From positions 1-64,000 of the forward strand of contig JBGTIH010000062.1 in NCBI GenBank assembly GCA_041745765.1: 64,000 bases of DNA, read 5' to 3'. Under the pieces are notes generated by a model. That model was not told the DNA's origin. It worked only from the letters and a program-made list of their open reading frames with translations, and did not search any database. The position numbers were made by a program, and so were the translations under genes. Positions within the stretch are counted from its first letter, which is position 1. The number at the start of each line of letters is the position of its first letter. Below, one piece after another: positions 1-9,650 of this stretch. This DNA is from JAHCHG01 sp041745765 (GTDB lineage Bacteria; Acidobacteriota; Blastocatellia; Pyrinomonadales; Pyrinomonadaceae).

Positions 1-1
1 A

Positions 2-133
2 GAAATGTTATGGGAAAAGCTCAAGTATGATTGGCTGTCGTGGGAAGCCTACAGTTCGCAGAAAAACTTGAAACAAGAATTGGACAGCATCCTTTCACAA
101 ATCAGCTCAAAATACCTGATTACTTTTTCTTAG
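2..133 (+). CDS. C-terminal end of IS630-like transposase (partial)
   Basis: The frame open from the window edge encodes about 43 residues ending at TAG 131-133. It reads LWEKLKYDWLSW near its start and SKYLITF at its end. This Leu-Trp-x-x-Leu-Lys, Trp-Leu-Ser and terminal S-K-Y-x-I-x-F pattern resembles the C-terminal tail of IS630-family DDE transposases, as far as I recall the family. The catalytic DDE residues lie outside the window, so the call rests on the tail only. It ends 35 bases before the truncated-looking TonB receptor, suggesting that the right end of an insertion sequence lies in 134-167. A 12-bp palindrome (TCTAAATTTAGA, 144-155) is in that spacer; whether it belongs to the terminal repeat cannot be tested without the left end. 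Confidence 0.5.
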   Translation, partial: EMLWEKLKYDWLSWEAYSSQKNLKQELDSILSQISSKYLITFS

Positions 134-167
134 GTGCTTACTTTCTAAATTTAGAACCGTAGGATCA

Positions 168-3100
168 TTGTTTTTATTGATTTTATTGTTGGTAAGCATT
201 TCAACCGCCCAAAAGACAACATCCGATATTGTCGGAACAGTTGTTGACTCGTCAGGTCAGGTTATTTCCGGTGCGACTGTAACGTCAACCAGCCTCGGAA
301 CAGGCGCACTCAGAACGACGACGACAGATTCGACAGGTAGTTTCAGATTTCCGAATCTTCAGCCCGGTCGTTATGATATAACTGCTGAAGCCCCGAGCTT
401 CAGTAAATCGGTAGTTAGAAATATTGAGTTAAATGTCGGTGTAGATTTTAGTTTCAATATGGAGCTGAAACCCGGCGAAATTTCCGAGATTGTTGAAGTA
501 ACGGCAGAAGGTGCTTTGATTCAAACGACGAGATCGGACATTGGCACTTCTATTTCGCCGAAAGAAATTGAAAATCTTCCGCTACTCAACAGAACTTTTG
601 CCGGTTTATCCGTAATTGCGCCGGAAGCGCGTCCGGTCGGCAATTTCGACCCGACAAAAACCCGTGTCGGTAATGTTGCCTTTAACGGCGGCGACGGGCG
701 CCAGGTAAATGTCAATGTGGACGGCGGCGACAACAAGGATAATGTGGTCGGCAGCCTTCTTCAAAATTTTTCCTACGAATCAATTCAGGAATTTCAGGTT
801 CTCCAGCATAAATGGACGGCTGATCAAGGACGTTCGGTTGGCGGAGTCGTTAATGTTGTGACGAAGAGCGGCACAAACCGTTTGCGAGGTTCGGCTTTCT
901 TTAACTATCGCGGCGAGGAACTCCGCGCATTAGACTTTTTTGATAAACAAACACTCGCCACTAATCCGGCTTATACAAAACCGTATTTCGCGCGTCAAGA
1001 GTTCGGAGGCAGTTTCGGCGGACCGATCATCAAAGAAAGAACATTCTACTTTTTAGCCCTCGAGCGATTTCGTGAACGTCAGAATGTAGCGGTTTTAGGA
1101 AGTGTTGTCCCGCAAATTCAAGCTATTCCGGGAAACCAATTCGTTCCGGTTATTCCTCAGCCGTATGATGATACTTTATTTACGGCAAAAGTAGATCATA
1201 GATTTACAAATGCACACAACGTGTTTTTCCGATTTTCCTACCAAGGAAATGATTCGCCGAACGATCAGGTCGGAAATCCCGCCAGAACTGATCTTTCCGG
1301 CGGAAACCAGACCACCAATAAACTTTACAGTTTTATTGGAAATTACACTTATAATGTTTCGCCCAACGCTCTGAACACCTTCATCTTCCATTTTCAAGAT
1401 TTCAAAAATGAGATTTTGCCGAATGCGGAAGGTTTAACACTAACTTTTCCCGGCGGTATTACAATCGGTCAAAATGCCAATACACCGCAAGCAACTTTAG
1501 AGCGCAAATTCCAGTTTCGTGATGATTTTACTCTGATCTCCGGCGACCATACGATGAAATTCGGCGTAAATTATATTCATACGCTTCTCGATGGTTATTT
1601 TTATTTCGGAACACGCGGATATTCACTTACCTTTAACCAAACACCGACAGCGATTGCCGCGCTTCCCATGGGATATGCTACGCCGGGACTTCTGCAATCA
1701 CTTACATATTCCGACGGAGCAAGCTCGCATCTGCAAACAATTGATCAACTTGCTTTCTATTTTCAGGATGACTGGAAAATAACACCCAATTTAACATTAA
1801 ATCTCGGTCTTCGCTGGGACGCGAATATCGGTAATCTTCCCCGTCAAGATCAAAATCGAACAATGCTTTTGCTTTCTCAGCTAAATCATCCTTTAGCCAG
1901 AGCGTTAACGCAAGATCAGGAAAAACTGCAAAGAACGACACCGAGTTGGACGGAATTTCAACCGAGATTCGGATTTGCCTGGGATCCTTGGGGACAAAGC
2001 AAAACCGTTATTCGCGGCGGATACGGTATTTTCTATGATCAAATTTTTCAAAATCTCTCGCTTTTCTCTCAAGTTCAATCGGAACCGCAGATATTTCAAA
2101 CAGCGATTAATTTACAAGGCGCGGAACTGGCGGCGTTTAGATACGGCACTGATCCGTTACCGGCAGTCCCTGCCAATTTCAATTTCAGCAATTTAGTTCC
2201 GGGAGCGATTGGGCGTATCAACGATCCCGACGCGACAGAACCGTATGTTCAGAAATTCTCGATTGGTTTTCAGCACGAGCTTTCGAGAACTATGTCAATT
2301 TCGAGCGATTTTGTTCACACGCTCGGATTGCACGAACCGAGATTTTTGAACGTGAATCCGACAATTCAAAAGGTATGTAATCCGGATTATCCCGGCGCAT
2401 TGCAAGCCAATAATCCCGCGTATGCGGCTACTTGCCCTCGCGGAATCAATACACGTCTACTTGATCCAGCTTTTCAAGCCGCCGGTTTGGGACTTAATCG
2501 TTTGAGTCAGATCAATATGTTTTCAACGAACAATCGGTCAAATTTTGATAGTTGGGCAACAACTTTCAAATATCGAACGAACAACATATTGTTTAACGCA
2601 AGTTATGTCTTGGCTAGCTCAAAATCGTGGGGCGGTCAGCCGACGGCATCTTATTCGGGCAACGCAATCGTTATTACGCCGGAAAATCAGTTCGCTGAAG
2701 GTGAATACGGACCGACGAGAATGGATGAAAGACACAGAATCGTGCTGAGCGGCGTAATCGGACTTCCGTGGGGTTTCCAGGTATCGCCGATTCTGCAATA
2801 CGGTTCACCCAGACCATTTTCGGCTAATACCGGATTTGACATAGACGGTGACGGAGTTGCGACAATTGACCGTCTTTGCCGGGGAGTTGATCCGGCGGCG
2901 GCATTCGCCGTTCGCGGCAATCTGGCGGCACTCCGGGCATTAAATCCGCTCGGTTGTGTTCAAGCACCTGTCAATTCTCTGCGCTCCGGATTTATTGTCA
3001 ACGGCACGACAGTTGAAGAACGCAGTCACCGATTTTTTAACGTGGATATGCGCGTGTCGAAACTATTCAATTTCGGGGAACGCTACAGACTTAGTTTAAA

Positions 3101-3284
3101 TGCGGATTTCTTTAATCTGTTTAATACGGAAAATCTTGCTTACGGCTCTAACGCCAGACTGGGTTTAAGCGTTGCTACTTCCGGTCCGACATTTCTTCAG
3201 CCGACTTCCCTCTATGGTCCGGGATTCGGTCCGCCGGTCGGCAGACCTTTTACCGCCCAATTTGGTGCCAGATTTACTTTCTAA
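168..3284 (+). CDS. TonB-dependent receptor, Oar-like, 5' end possibly lost
   Basis: Outer-membrane beta-barrel of the Oar/CarboxypepD_reg family. After a hydrophobic stretch (FLLILLLVSISTAQ) comes an Ig-like carboxypeptidase-regulatory domain (about residues 20-100, VGTVVDSSG start), a plug (about 118-235), then a long barrel ending in aromatic ARFTF, the usual C-terminal Phe for Bam recognition. Its 1038 residues match the other two receptors in this window (1098 and 1044). The start is unsatisfactory: TTG at 168 is the first start-type codon after the in-frame stop at 117-119, the AGGA before it is only 3 bases away, and the signal peptide lacks a basic N-region. Upstream codons 147-155 do encode K-F-R, the expected basic residues, but no ATG/GTG/TTG precedes them. 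The IS-like transposase end just upstream suggests that insertion removed the original start. Ligand unknown. Confidence 0.85.
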   Translation: MFLLILLLVSISTAQKTTSDIVGTVVDSSGQVISGATVTSTSLGTGALRTTTTDSTGSFRFPNLQPGRYDITAEAPSFSKSVVRNIELNVGVDFSFNMELKPGEISEIVEVTAEGALIQTTRSDIGTSISPKEIENLPLLNRTFAGLSVIAPEARPVGNFDPTKTRVGNVAFNGGDGRQVNVNVDGGDNKDNVVGSLLQNFSYESIQEFQVLQHKWTADQGRSVGGVVNVVTKSGTNRLRGSAFFNYRGEELRALDFFDKQTLATNPAYTKPYFARQEFGGSFGGPIIKERTFYFLALERFRERQNVAVLGSVVPQIQAIPGNQFVPVIPQPYDDTLFTAKVDHRFTNAHNVFFRFSYQGNDSPNDQVGNPARTDLSGGNQTTNKLYSFIGNYTYNVSPNALNTFIFHFQDFKNEILPNAEGLTLTFPGGITIGQNANTPQATLERKFQFRDDFTLISGDHTMKFGVNYIHTLLDGYFYFGTRGYSLTFNQTPTAIAALPMGYATPGLLQSLTYSDGASSHLQTIDQLAFYFQDDWKITPNLTLNLGLRWDANIGNLPRQDQNRTMLLLSQLNHPLARALTQDQEKLQRTTPSWTEFQPRFGFAWDPWGQSKTVIRGGYGIFYDQIFQNLSLFSQVQSEPQIFQTAINLQGAELAAFRYGTDPLPAVPANFNFSNLVPGAIGRINDPDATEPYVQKFSIGFQHELSRTMSISSDFVHTLGLHEPRFLNVNPTIQKVCNPDYPGALQANNPAYAATCPRGINTRLLDPAFQAAGLGLNRLSQINMFSTNNRSNFDSWATTFKYRTNNILFNASYVLASSKSWGGQPTASYSGNAIVITPENQFAEGEYGPTRMDERHRIVLSGVIGLPWGFQVSPILQYGSPRPFSANTGFDIDGDGVATIDRLCRGVDPAAAFAVRGNLAALRALNPLGCVQAPVNSLRSGFIVNGTTVEERSHRFFNVDMRVSKLFNFGERYRLSLNADFFNLFNTENLAYGSNARLGLSVATSGPTFLQPTSLYGPGFGPPVGRPFTAQFGARFTF

Positions 3285-3322
3285 CAGATTGTAAATAGTG
3301 AATTCTTGTTTTTACAAGCTTA

Positions 3323-3364
3323 AAAATAAGCGGAGCCGAGATATTCTCGCTCCGCTTATTTTTG
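3323..3364. terminator. bidirectional intrinsic terminator
   Basis: AAAATAAGCGGAG is mirrored by CTCCGCTTATTTT around an inner CGAG/CTCG pair with loop ATATT. The strong stem is flanked by A and T runs, so it can end transcription of the plus-strand receptor and of the minus-strand permease at 3549. Confidence 0.85.
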
Positions 3365-3520
3365 TCGGAATTGTAGATTAAAAATAGAAAAAAGAACTGG
3401 CGCGACTTGAAAAAAACATCGGTGTAAATGTTTAAAAAATAAGTCAAAAAAGTAAGCAAATTCTCTCGTTTATTTTAAGAAAACCCTACGAAAATCTGCG
3501 TTAATCCGTTGTTAAAAATC

Positions 3521-3548
3521 AATCGCAAATTGCAAATCGCAAATAAAC
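3521..3548. repeat. heptameric array (AATCGCA-type)
   Basis: Four 7-base units (aatcgca, aattgca, aatcgca, aataaac) run exactly up to the stop codon of the permease gene. Just upstream, 3491-3512 carries an ATCTGCG/TAATCCG degenerate repeat also seen at 49103 and 52391. Confidence 0.7.
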
Positions 3549-4646
3549 TTACTCGTTTGTTAAAACCAAAACTGGATCAATATCGGAGGCGCGCCACGCC
3601 GGATAAAGCGCACCGAAAAGACTGCCGCCAACGGCGATAATAATCGCGGTGATGATCCAATTGCGACTGAATTCAAATTGCAGACCGAATTGATTTTGAA
3701 TCAAAAATGCGGCAAGAAATGAAACTCCGAAACCGAGTAAAACGCCCAAAATTCCGATCAAAAACGCTTCGCCTTCGATCACTTTGATAATAAATGTTTT
3801 CGATGCGCCGAGCGATTTTAAAATCCCGATTTCCTTGCGCCGTTCAGTGATGGTCGTGTACATCGAAAGCAGTACGAAAATCGTCGAAACAAACGCGCCG
3901 AGTCCGACCAGAACGCGCAAAAACGTATTCAGACCGGGAATTCTGTCCTGCGCGTCAATTACCAAATCCTGCGTCAGATTGATTTTATTACCGGGAAGTT
4001 CCTGCTCGATTCGCGCCGCAACCTGTTCGGCATTTGCACCGTCTTTGATTTTGACAAGAATAAAAGTGCAGCGGTTCGGGGCTTTCAGCGCGTCCTGCAT
4101 CGCGCCGAGCGACATTTTTATACGCGCTCCCGAAGGCGGCGAAAATACTCCCGTGATTTTATAATTTTTGTTCAAAAGCTCGATCTCGTCGCCGAGTTTA
4201 TAATTATTTTCCGTCAGATGCCGTTCGTCAACAATGATCTCATCATTGGCGGTCGGCGCGCGTCCTTCGAGAATCTGCATATCGTTCATCGCGGCAAACG
4301 GCTGCCAGTCAACGCCGTCGAGCTGCTGAATTCCCCAGCGTTCATTCGGATTCGCCGTAATGTAGCGAATGACCGGAACGGTTGATTCGACGCCTTCGAT
4401 TTCCAGTAATCTTTGCGCGTAAGTCGTGCTGACGGAAGCGTTTGAACTCGTCATCTCCATCGCGCCGGGACGCGTAAAAACAATTTCCGCCTTCCAATTC
4501 GCCGCCCGTTTCGACATATCATTGCTCATCCCTTGTGCCAAACCTGTAAAAAGAATGACCAAAACAACGCCCAGAGCGACACCGATCACGCTGATCAATG
4601 TGCGAAACGGACGGACTCTTAAATTGGCTAAAACTAATTCGAACAT
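3549..4646 (-). CDS. ABC transporter permease, MacB/FtsX type
   Basis: The 365-residue protein has one N-terminal membrane helix (about 13-35), a periplasmic MacB_PCD-like domain (about 40-235) and a C-terminal FtsX domain with three helices (about 243-360). The motif ITERRKEIGILKSLGA after the second helix and the closing PAWRASDIDPV are characteristic of the FtsX/LolC/MacB permease fold. These systems are mechanotransmission ABC transporters that move lipoproteins, peptides or drugs, or control cell-wall hydrolases. No ATP-binding partner or membrane-fusion protein is adjacent, so substrate cannot be assigned. ATG 4646 is preceded by GAAGAAATTTA, a weak ribosome site. It stands alone between two terminators. 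Confidence 0.88.
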   Translation of the reverse strand: MFELVLANLRVRPFRTLISVIGVALGVVLVILFTGLAQGMSNDMSKRAANWKAEIVFTRPGAMEMTSSNASVSTTYAQRLLEIEGVESTVPVIRYITANPNERWGIQQLDGVDWQPFAAMNDMQILEGRAPTANDEIIVDERHLTENNYKLGDEIELLNKNYKITGVFSPPSGARIKMSLGAMQDALKAPNRCTFILVKIKDGANAEQVAARIEQELPGNKINLTQDLVIDAQDRIPGLNTFLRVLVGLGAFVSTIFVLLSMYTTITERRKEIGILKSLGASKTFIIKVIEGEAFLIGILGVLLGFGVSFLAAFLIQNQFGLQFEFSRNWIITAIIIAVGGSLFGALYPAWRASDIDPVLVLTNE

Positions 4647-4686
4647 TAAATTTCTTCAAAAGGCGAAATTATAACCGATGAAAAAC

Positions 4687-4729
4687 CAAAAAGCACGGCG
4701 GAAAAATTGATTTTCCGCCGTGCTTTTGG
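4687..4729 (-). terminator. intrinsic terminator of TonB receptor gene
   Basis: AAAAGCACGGCGGAAAA pairs with TTTTCCGCCGTGCTTTT around a short loop, 3' of the minus-strand receptor that ends at 4756. The A/T flanks make it usable in both directions. Confidence 0.88.
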
Positions 4730-4755
4730 GCTGTTTGTGTAATGAAAGATGCGGT

Positions 4756-7700
4756 TTAGAAAACCAATCTTCCGCCGATGATGATGCGGCGATTTCCGCC
4801 GTTTGTCGCACCTTCGTTCAGGAAGTTCGCGCCGGCGTTAAGTGCTGCATTCGGAATACCGTAGTTGCGGTGATTCGCCACATTGAACATATCCACACGA
4901 ATTTGAGCGCGGACTCTTTCAGTAATCATCGTATTTTTGATTACGCCGAAATCAACCAACGCGATACCGTCTGCCCGCAGAATGTTTCTTCCTGCAGTTC
5001 CGACTCTTTGCCCCGCTGTTACCGGAGAGAAAAAGTTAGGACAGGCATTACCCGGAATCGGCGTTCCGCATTGCGCCTTGATTTCCCGAACGGACATACC
5101 GGATATATTCGTATTGGTAATCAGATTCGGTCTGATCGCATTTCCGACCAAGCCGGAAATTCCACTTAACGCGCCAGCCGGATCAGCTCCGTTCAAGACC
5201 GTGAACGGTGCGCCGCTCTGGAATGTAAAGAACGAATTAAGCTGCCAGCCGCCGAGAAGTTTTCCAGCGAAACCTTGTTGACCGCGATAGAAAGGAAGCT
5301 GATAAACAAAGTTTCCGGTAAAGCGGTGCGGGCGGTCATAACTAGAACGTCCGCGTTCTGAAGCCCGGTTAAACGAATCTTGCGAAACCGCAACTTCTCC
5401 GGTTGACGGATTAAAGATTTCCGATGCCGTATCAATAAATGAACTCCATGTGTAATGAATACCGGCACTAAAATTATTACTCAGACGTTTGTCAAGACTG
5501 ACCTGCATCGAGTGATAAATCGAATTTGCCGAATTAGCCCGAAGCCGGATTACACCGCGCGTCGGATCAACCCGCGGACAGGGATTGGCAGCCGTTCCGC
5601 CGACACAAGCCGTGCGCGGATTGCCGTCTATTGTCTGGAAAAGTCCTGTTCCTCTTGTTCCGACATACCCGACTTTAAAAACTGTATCTTTGGTTAATCC
5701 TCTTTGCATTTCCAAAGAAAATTGATCTGCCGCCGGAGCGCGAAAATCATCGCCGACAATTGTGCGGGCGATGAAATTCGGATTTGCCACATTCGGCGCA
5801 CCTAAACTCTGCATCGAAGCAAAAGCATTTTGTCTGGTCGGCTGTCCCGGTTCGCCGAAATTGATCGCAGCGACAAACGGAAATGCCGTCGCTACGTTAA
5901 GATTAATGTTGATAAAGTTAGCATCGTAGGTTCGTGCGTAACCCCCGCGAACGACCATTCGGTCTCCGCCGGTCAAGAATCCTAACACACCCGTATTACG
6001 CGTAGTCGGATTCCAGTTAAAACTAACACGCGGCATAAAATTATTTTTATCCGGTTGCGGAACAGGCGTAAAAGTAAAAGCCGGATTATTTCCGTTTGCC
6101 GCTAAAATACGCTCGTTCAGGTCTTTCAGATAAGTAAATGAATCGCCGGGATATTCGTATCTAACGCCATAGCTCAATGTAAAATTCGGCGTAACCCGCC
6201 ACTGATCCTGAGCATAGAAGTAGAACTCCTGCCACTCATAGAAACCGAGAGTGTCGCCGCCGGCTAACGGACGGTTAATTGTTGCGGCAACATCGGCGTT
6301 ATCATCAACAAAATTTTGCAATGTTGAATAAGCCAGACGACCGCGAACTGTCGGGAAGAAAAAGCTCTTGACTTGCAGCCAACGCCAATCTACTCCGAAT
6401 TTCATTGTATGGTTGCCTTTGACGAAACTCAAACTATCTTGAATTTGATAAGTATTATTGATACGGAACTGCGGCAGATTTACAGCCAAACCGATTGCCG
6501 TGCGGTTCGCCGCAGCATTAAAACCCAGTAATCCAAGGTTGCTGATCTCAATTGAAGGAATAGTTTCCGAACTTGGATCAACCGCATTCGTGCTTGAATC
6601 GTATCGGGCGTAGGAAAGCCGCAGTTCGTTGGTTACATTGCTTCTAACGACGCTATTCCAGACAAATGTCGTGGCTTGCGAAAGAAGTTCGCCCTGATTT
6701 GTCAGTCCGGGCGGCGTAACCTGTCCGGTGCCGGCGGTTGTCTGTTTGGCAAAACGATGCCGACCGTAGATTAAATTTCTGTCATTAATTCGATGATCAA
6801 CGCGCACCGAGCCTTGATGATCGTCGAATTTGAAGGAGGACGAGCCGGTTACATTACCAAGCGGAACGGTAAAGGTTTGACCGTTAGCGGTAAAATTAAC
6901 GCTTGATCCGTTCGGCGTACCTGCCGGAACGAATTGTAAAAGAGCTTGAACTTGCGGACGATTGCCGACTGCTTGCTGCAGAATCTGTCTTCCGGCGGCG
7001 GTCGGCGCACCGCTCAAGGTAAAGCCCGAACCCGAAGCGCGGTCAGACCATCGCTGATAGTCGCCGAAGAAAAACGTGCGGTCTTTTCCGCTTATAATAT
7101 GGGGATTTTTTCGACCGAAACCAAATGCCGGAACCGGAAGAGGTCCGCCGACGGTAAAGCCGATTTGATTTTCGAGTCTAAGCGGAGCAAAAGTTCTCGC
7201 CGGATCCGTAGCATTCGGATTACAAAAACCGGCACTTTTATCCGTATTGCTGCAAGCATTCAGCCTCTTGTTATTATGAAACCAGAAAAGCGAACCGTTA
7301 ATATTGTTAGTTCCCGATTTTCCGATAAAATTAACAACCGAACCGGAATTGCGTCCGTATTCGGGCAAAAATTGACTGGTAACAATCCGAACTTCCTGAA
7401 ACGCATCAGGATTATTCAGCGCAAGCTGTCCGCCGGCAACGCTCGGATCATTTATATCCTGCCCGTCAATCATAAAATTGTTTGAACGAACACGCCCGCC
7501 GTTTGAAGAAAAACTGATACCGTTGGCAAAGCCTGTTTGACCGCTTCCCAATTGGCTTACGCCCGGAACAGACAGTAAGACATTAAAAACACTGCGGTTT
7601 GACGCAATCGGAAGTTCCGCCAAGCGTTTTTCATCAAAGCGTGTGCTGACTTCTGCAGTAGTTGTATTTAATACCGAAGCATCTTCTGAAACGGTAACAA

Positions 7701-8052
7701 CTTCTTCGATGCCTCCGGTTCTAAGCGTCGCATCAACAACAGCATTTTGATTTACGACAAGTGTAATGCCTGTCTGAACATATCTGGCAAAATTAGGGGC
7801 TTCGACCGTAACTTCATAAGAGCCGAGCGGTAAATTCACAACTTGATACCGACCTTCACTACTTGTTTGAACAGTACGCGAAAAGCCTGTTGAAATACTT
7901 CGAATTGTTACATTTGCGTTGGGAACTACTGCCTGCTGTTCGTCTACTACCGTTCCTGAGAGTGTTGCGGTAGTTGATTGAGCAAAAGCATTGTTTAGAC
8001 TGAGAACTAGAATCAGTCCCAGAAGAAATGCACAGAATTTTGTGTGTTTCAT
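4756..8052 (-). CDS. TonB-dependent receptor, Oar-like
   Basis: The 1098-residue outer-membrane receptor has a clean signal peptide (MKHTKF basic start, hydrophobic core, cleavage after NNAFA near residue 25), a CarboxypepD_reg domain (about 27-110, beginning SGTVVDEQQAVV), a plug (about 120-245) and a barrel ending GGRLVF. An AAGGAG ribosome site lies 9 bases before ATG 8052, so this start is secure. Such proteins import large ligands (oligosaccharides, peptides, chelated metals) using TonB energy, but nothing in the neighbourhood identifies the ligand. The gene is monocistronic, with a terminator at 4687-4729. The 218-base upstream region 8053-8270 is AT-rich and holds no gene. Confidence 0.92.
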   Translation of the reverse strand: MKHTKFCAFLLGLILVLSLNNAFAQSTTATLSGTVVDEQQAVVPNANVTIRSISTGFSRTVQTSSEGRYQVVNLPLGSYEVTVEAPNFARYVQTGITLVVNQNAVVDATLRTGGIEEVVTVSEDASVLNTTTAEVSTRFDEKRLAELPIASNRSVFNVLLSVPGVSQLGSGQTGFANGISFSSNGGRVRSNNFMIDGQDINDPSVAGGQLALNNPDAFQEVRIVTSQFLPEYGRNSGSVVNFIGKSGTNNINGSLFWFHNNKRLNACSNTDKSAGFCNPNATDPARTFAPLRLENQIGFTVGGPLPVPAFGFGRKNPHIISGKDRTFFFGDYQRWSDRASGSGFTLSGAPTAAGRQILQQAVGNRPQVQALLQFVPAGTPNGSSVNFTANGQTFTVPLGNVTGSSSFKFDDHQGSVRVDHRINDRNLIYGRHRFAKQTTAGTGQVTPPGLTNQGELLSQATTFVWNSVVRSNVTNELRLSYARYDSSTNAVDPSSETIPSIEISNLGLLGFNAAANRTAIGLAVNLPQFRINNTYQIQDSLSFVKGNHTMKFGVDWRWLQVKSFFFPTVRGRLAYSTLQNFVDDNADVAATINRPLAGGDTLGFYEWQEFYFYAQDQWRVTPNFTLSYGVRYEYPGDSFTYLKDLNERILAANGNNPAFTFTPVPQPDKNNFMPRVSFNWNPTTRNTGVLGFLTGGDRMVVRGGYARTYDANFININLNVATAFPFVAAINFGEPGQPTRQNAFASMQSLGAPNVANPNFIARTIVGDDFRAPAADQFSLEMQRGLTKDTVFKVGYVGTRGTGLFQTIDGNPRTACVGGTAANPCPRVDPTRGVIRLRANSANSIYHSMQVSLDKRLSNNFSAGIHYTWSSFIDTASEIFNPSTGEVAVSQDSFNRASERGRSSYDRPHRFTGNFVYQLPFYRGQQGFAGKLLGGWQLNSFFTFQSGAPFTVLNGADPAGALSGISGLVGNAIRPNLITNTNISGMSVREIKAQCGTPIPGNACPNFFSPVTAGQRVGTAGRNILRADGIALVDFGVIKNTMITERVRAQIRVDMFNVANHRNYGIPNAALNAGANFLNEGATNGGNRRIIIGGRLVF

Positions 8053-8270
8053 AACGTAAAGCTCCTTATCTTAATTTTATTTTTTAGTTTAAAGCCCTTT
8101 TATGAATTCAGTTTATAAATACAAAATACTTGCTAAAAATTAGAGGCAAAAGATATGCCGATGTTTTTTATTGTGTTAAATCTTTCTAAAATCAGAACTT
8201 GCTTAACAAAAATATAAGACGGTTTGAGTAAAAAAATAGATAAATATACAAAAAAATGGATTTTTGAGAT

Positions 8271-9644
8271 TCAGGAATCAAGCGAAGTTTTATTGCTTTT
8301 CATAAGTCGGGAATATTTAAATTTTTCAGATTCATCCGCAGCGGTGAAAAGATCCCGCTTTTTTAGAAAATCTGCATAGATTTTATCGTAGGTTTCGATT
8401 AAAAAATCGGTTGATTTTTCCCGCGTGTTATTTTTCGCAGTTTCCAGCGCGTTCTTGATCTTTTCTTCTTTTAACTCAGGATTTTCAATGATTTCACGGA
8501 TCGCTCCGGCAAAATCTTCGCCCTTTGGTTCACAAAGCCACATATTTTCATTTGTCGCGTAAGACAGAAGCCCGCCCGCATTCGGCGCGACGGTCGGTGT
8601 GCCGGAAGCCATCGCTTCGAGCGGCGCGATGCCGAACGGTTCGCGCGGGTTCGGATGGACGAAAATATCGGCGTTGGCGTAATAATTTGCCAGCGTTTCC
8701 TTGTCTAAATGCCCGAATTGAATGATCTTATTCGGAATGAATTTTTCGGTTTGCTCTTTCAGCCATTCGGCTTGCGGTCCCGCGCCGGCAACGAGCAGGC
8801 GGTAATCTTTTTCGCCCTTTACCAGCAATTTCATAAATTCGGGCAGAAGTTCGATATTTTTTTCCGGCGAAATTCTGCCCGCATACAGCAAAATTACCGC
8901 GTCTTTCGGAATTCCGCTTTTTTCGATCATTTCGTTGCGCACTTTTTCAGATTTTCTTTCGGGCGAAAACTGCAGAATATCAACGCCGCGCGGACAGACG
9001 AAAACTCTTTCTTCAAGCGGCACACGCGGAGCTTTGAAAAACTGCCAGCATTTATTGAAAAACCAGTTCGAACGCTTCGGATTCTCGGTTTTTTCAAAAG
9101 ATTCGTAAAATTCCTCAGCCGTATAAGGCGAATTGGCAATGTGATAATCGAACGACGGCAGATTGTAATTTCCCATCACGCGCCGCGCAAACCATTTGCC
9201 GATTTTGCCTTTGCTTAAAAACGAGCCGATATTGTCGTCCATCCGTTCGCACGAAAAATGCACGAGAACCGGGCGATTCAGTTGTTTGAATTTTCCGATG
9301 CGAATCATCGCGCCCATCATCGAAAGCGTGTATTTATCGGTAACTTCGATCAGATCGGGCATTTCGTCCATTAAAATTTTCCGAATCAGCGAACCGTCCG
9401 GCATATATTGCCACGGCATTATTATGCGGTAGCGTTTATCAAAAACAGGCGATTGTTTGGCGGGAATGTAATAAATTTTGGCGTAGTCATTGACTTCTTC
9501 GACCGCTTCGGTTTCGCCCGGAACGATCAGACGCATCTGTCTTTTATGCCGACCGGCAGCAGCCATCAAAGCATTGTAAGACGTGCTGATTCCGCCGGAA
9601 TTTTTGTGGTAATAATTGGTTAAATGAACTGTTTTAATTGACAC
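8271..9644 (-). CDS. glycosyltransferase family 4 (GT-B)
   Basis: Retaining GT-B glycosyltransferase of 457 residues. The N-terminal Rossmann domain starts with the acceptor-side SGGIS loop (residues 16-20). The C-terminal donor-binding domain has GRISPEKN (256-263) and the diagnostic E-x7-E block EPFGIAPLEAMASG (335-348), which contacts the sugar nucleotide. The overall pattern resembles mannosyl- and glucosyltransferases of glycolipid or exopolysaccharide assembly, but donor and acceptor cannot be read from sequence. Start codon is GTG at 9644, 6 bases after the stop of the Uma2 gene, so the two are probably co-transcribed. The last ~35 residues are a charged tail. Confidence 0.88.
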   Translation of the reverse strand: MSIKTVHLTNYYHKNSGGISTSYNALMAAAGRHKRQMRLIVPGETEAVEEVNDYAKIYYIPAKQSPVFDKRYRIIMPWQYMPDGSLIRKILMDEMPDLIEVTDKYTLSMMGAMIRIGKFKQLNRPVLVHFSCERMDDNIGSFLSKGKIGKWFARRVMGNYNLPSFDYHIANSPYTAEEFYESFEKTENPKRSNWFFNKCWQFFKAPRVPLEERVFVCPRGVDILQFSPERKSEKVRNEMIEKSGIPKDAVILLYAGRISPEKNIELLPEFMKLLVKGEKDYRLLVAGAGPQAEWLKEQTEKFIPNKIIQFGHLDKETLANYYANADIFVHPNPREPFGIAPLEAMASGTPTVAPNAGGLLSYATNENMWLCEPKGEDFAGAIREIIENPELKEEKIKNALETAKNNTREKSTDFLIETYDKIYADFLKKRDLFTAADESEKFKYSRLMKSNKTSLDS

Positions 9645-9650
9645 GAATTA

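Noticed and set aside
6946..7485. 179-codon plus-strand open frame inside the TonB receptor gene
   Set aside because: Lies fully antisense to a conserved receptor with a secure start; composition and Arg/Ser-rich product are typical of shadow frames.
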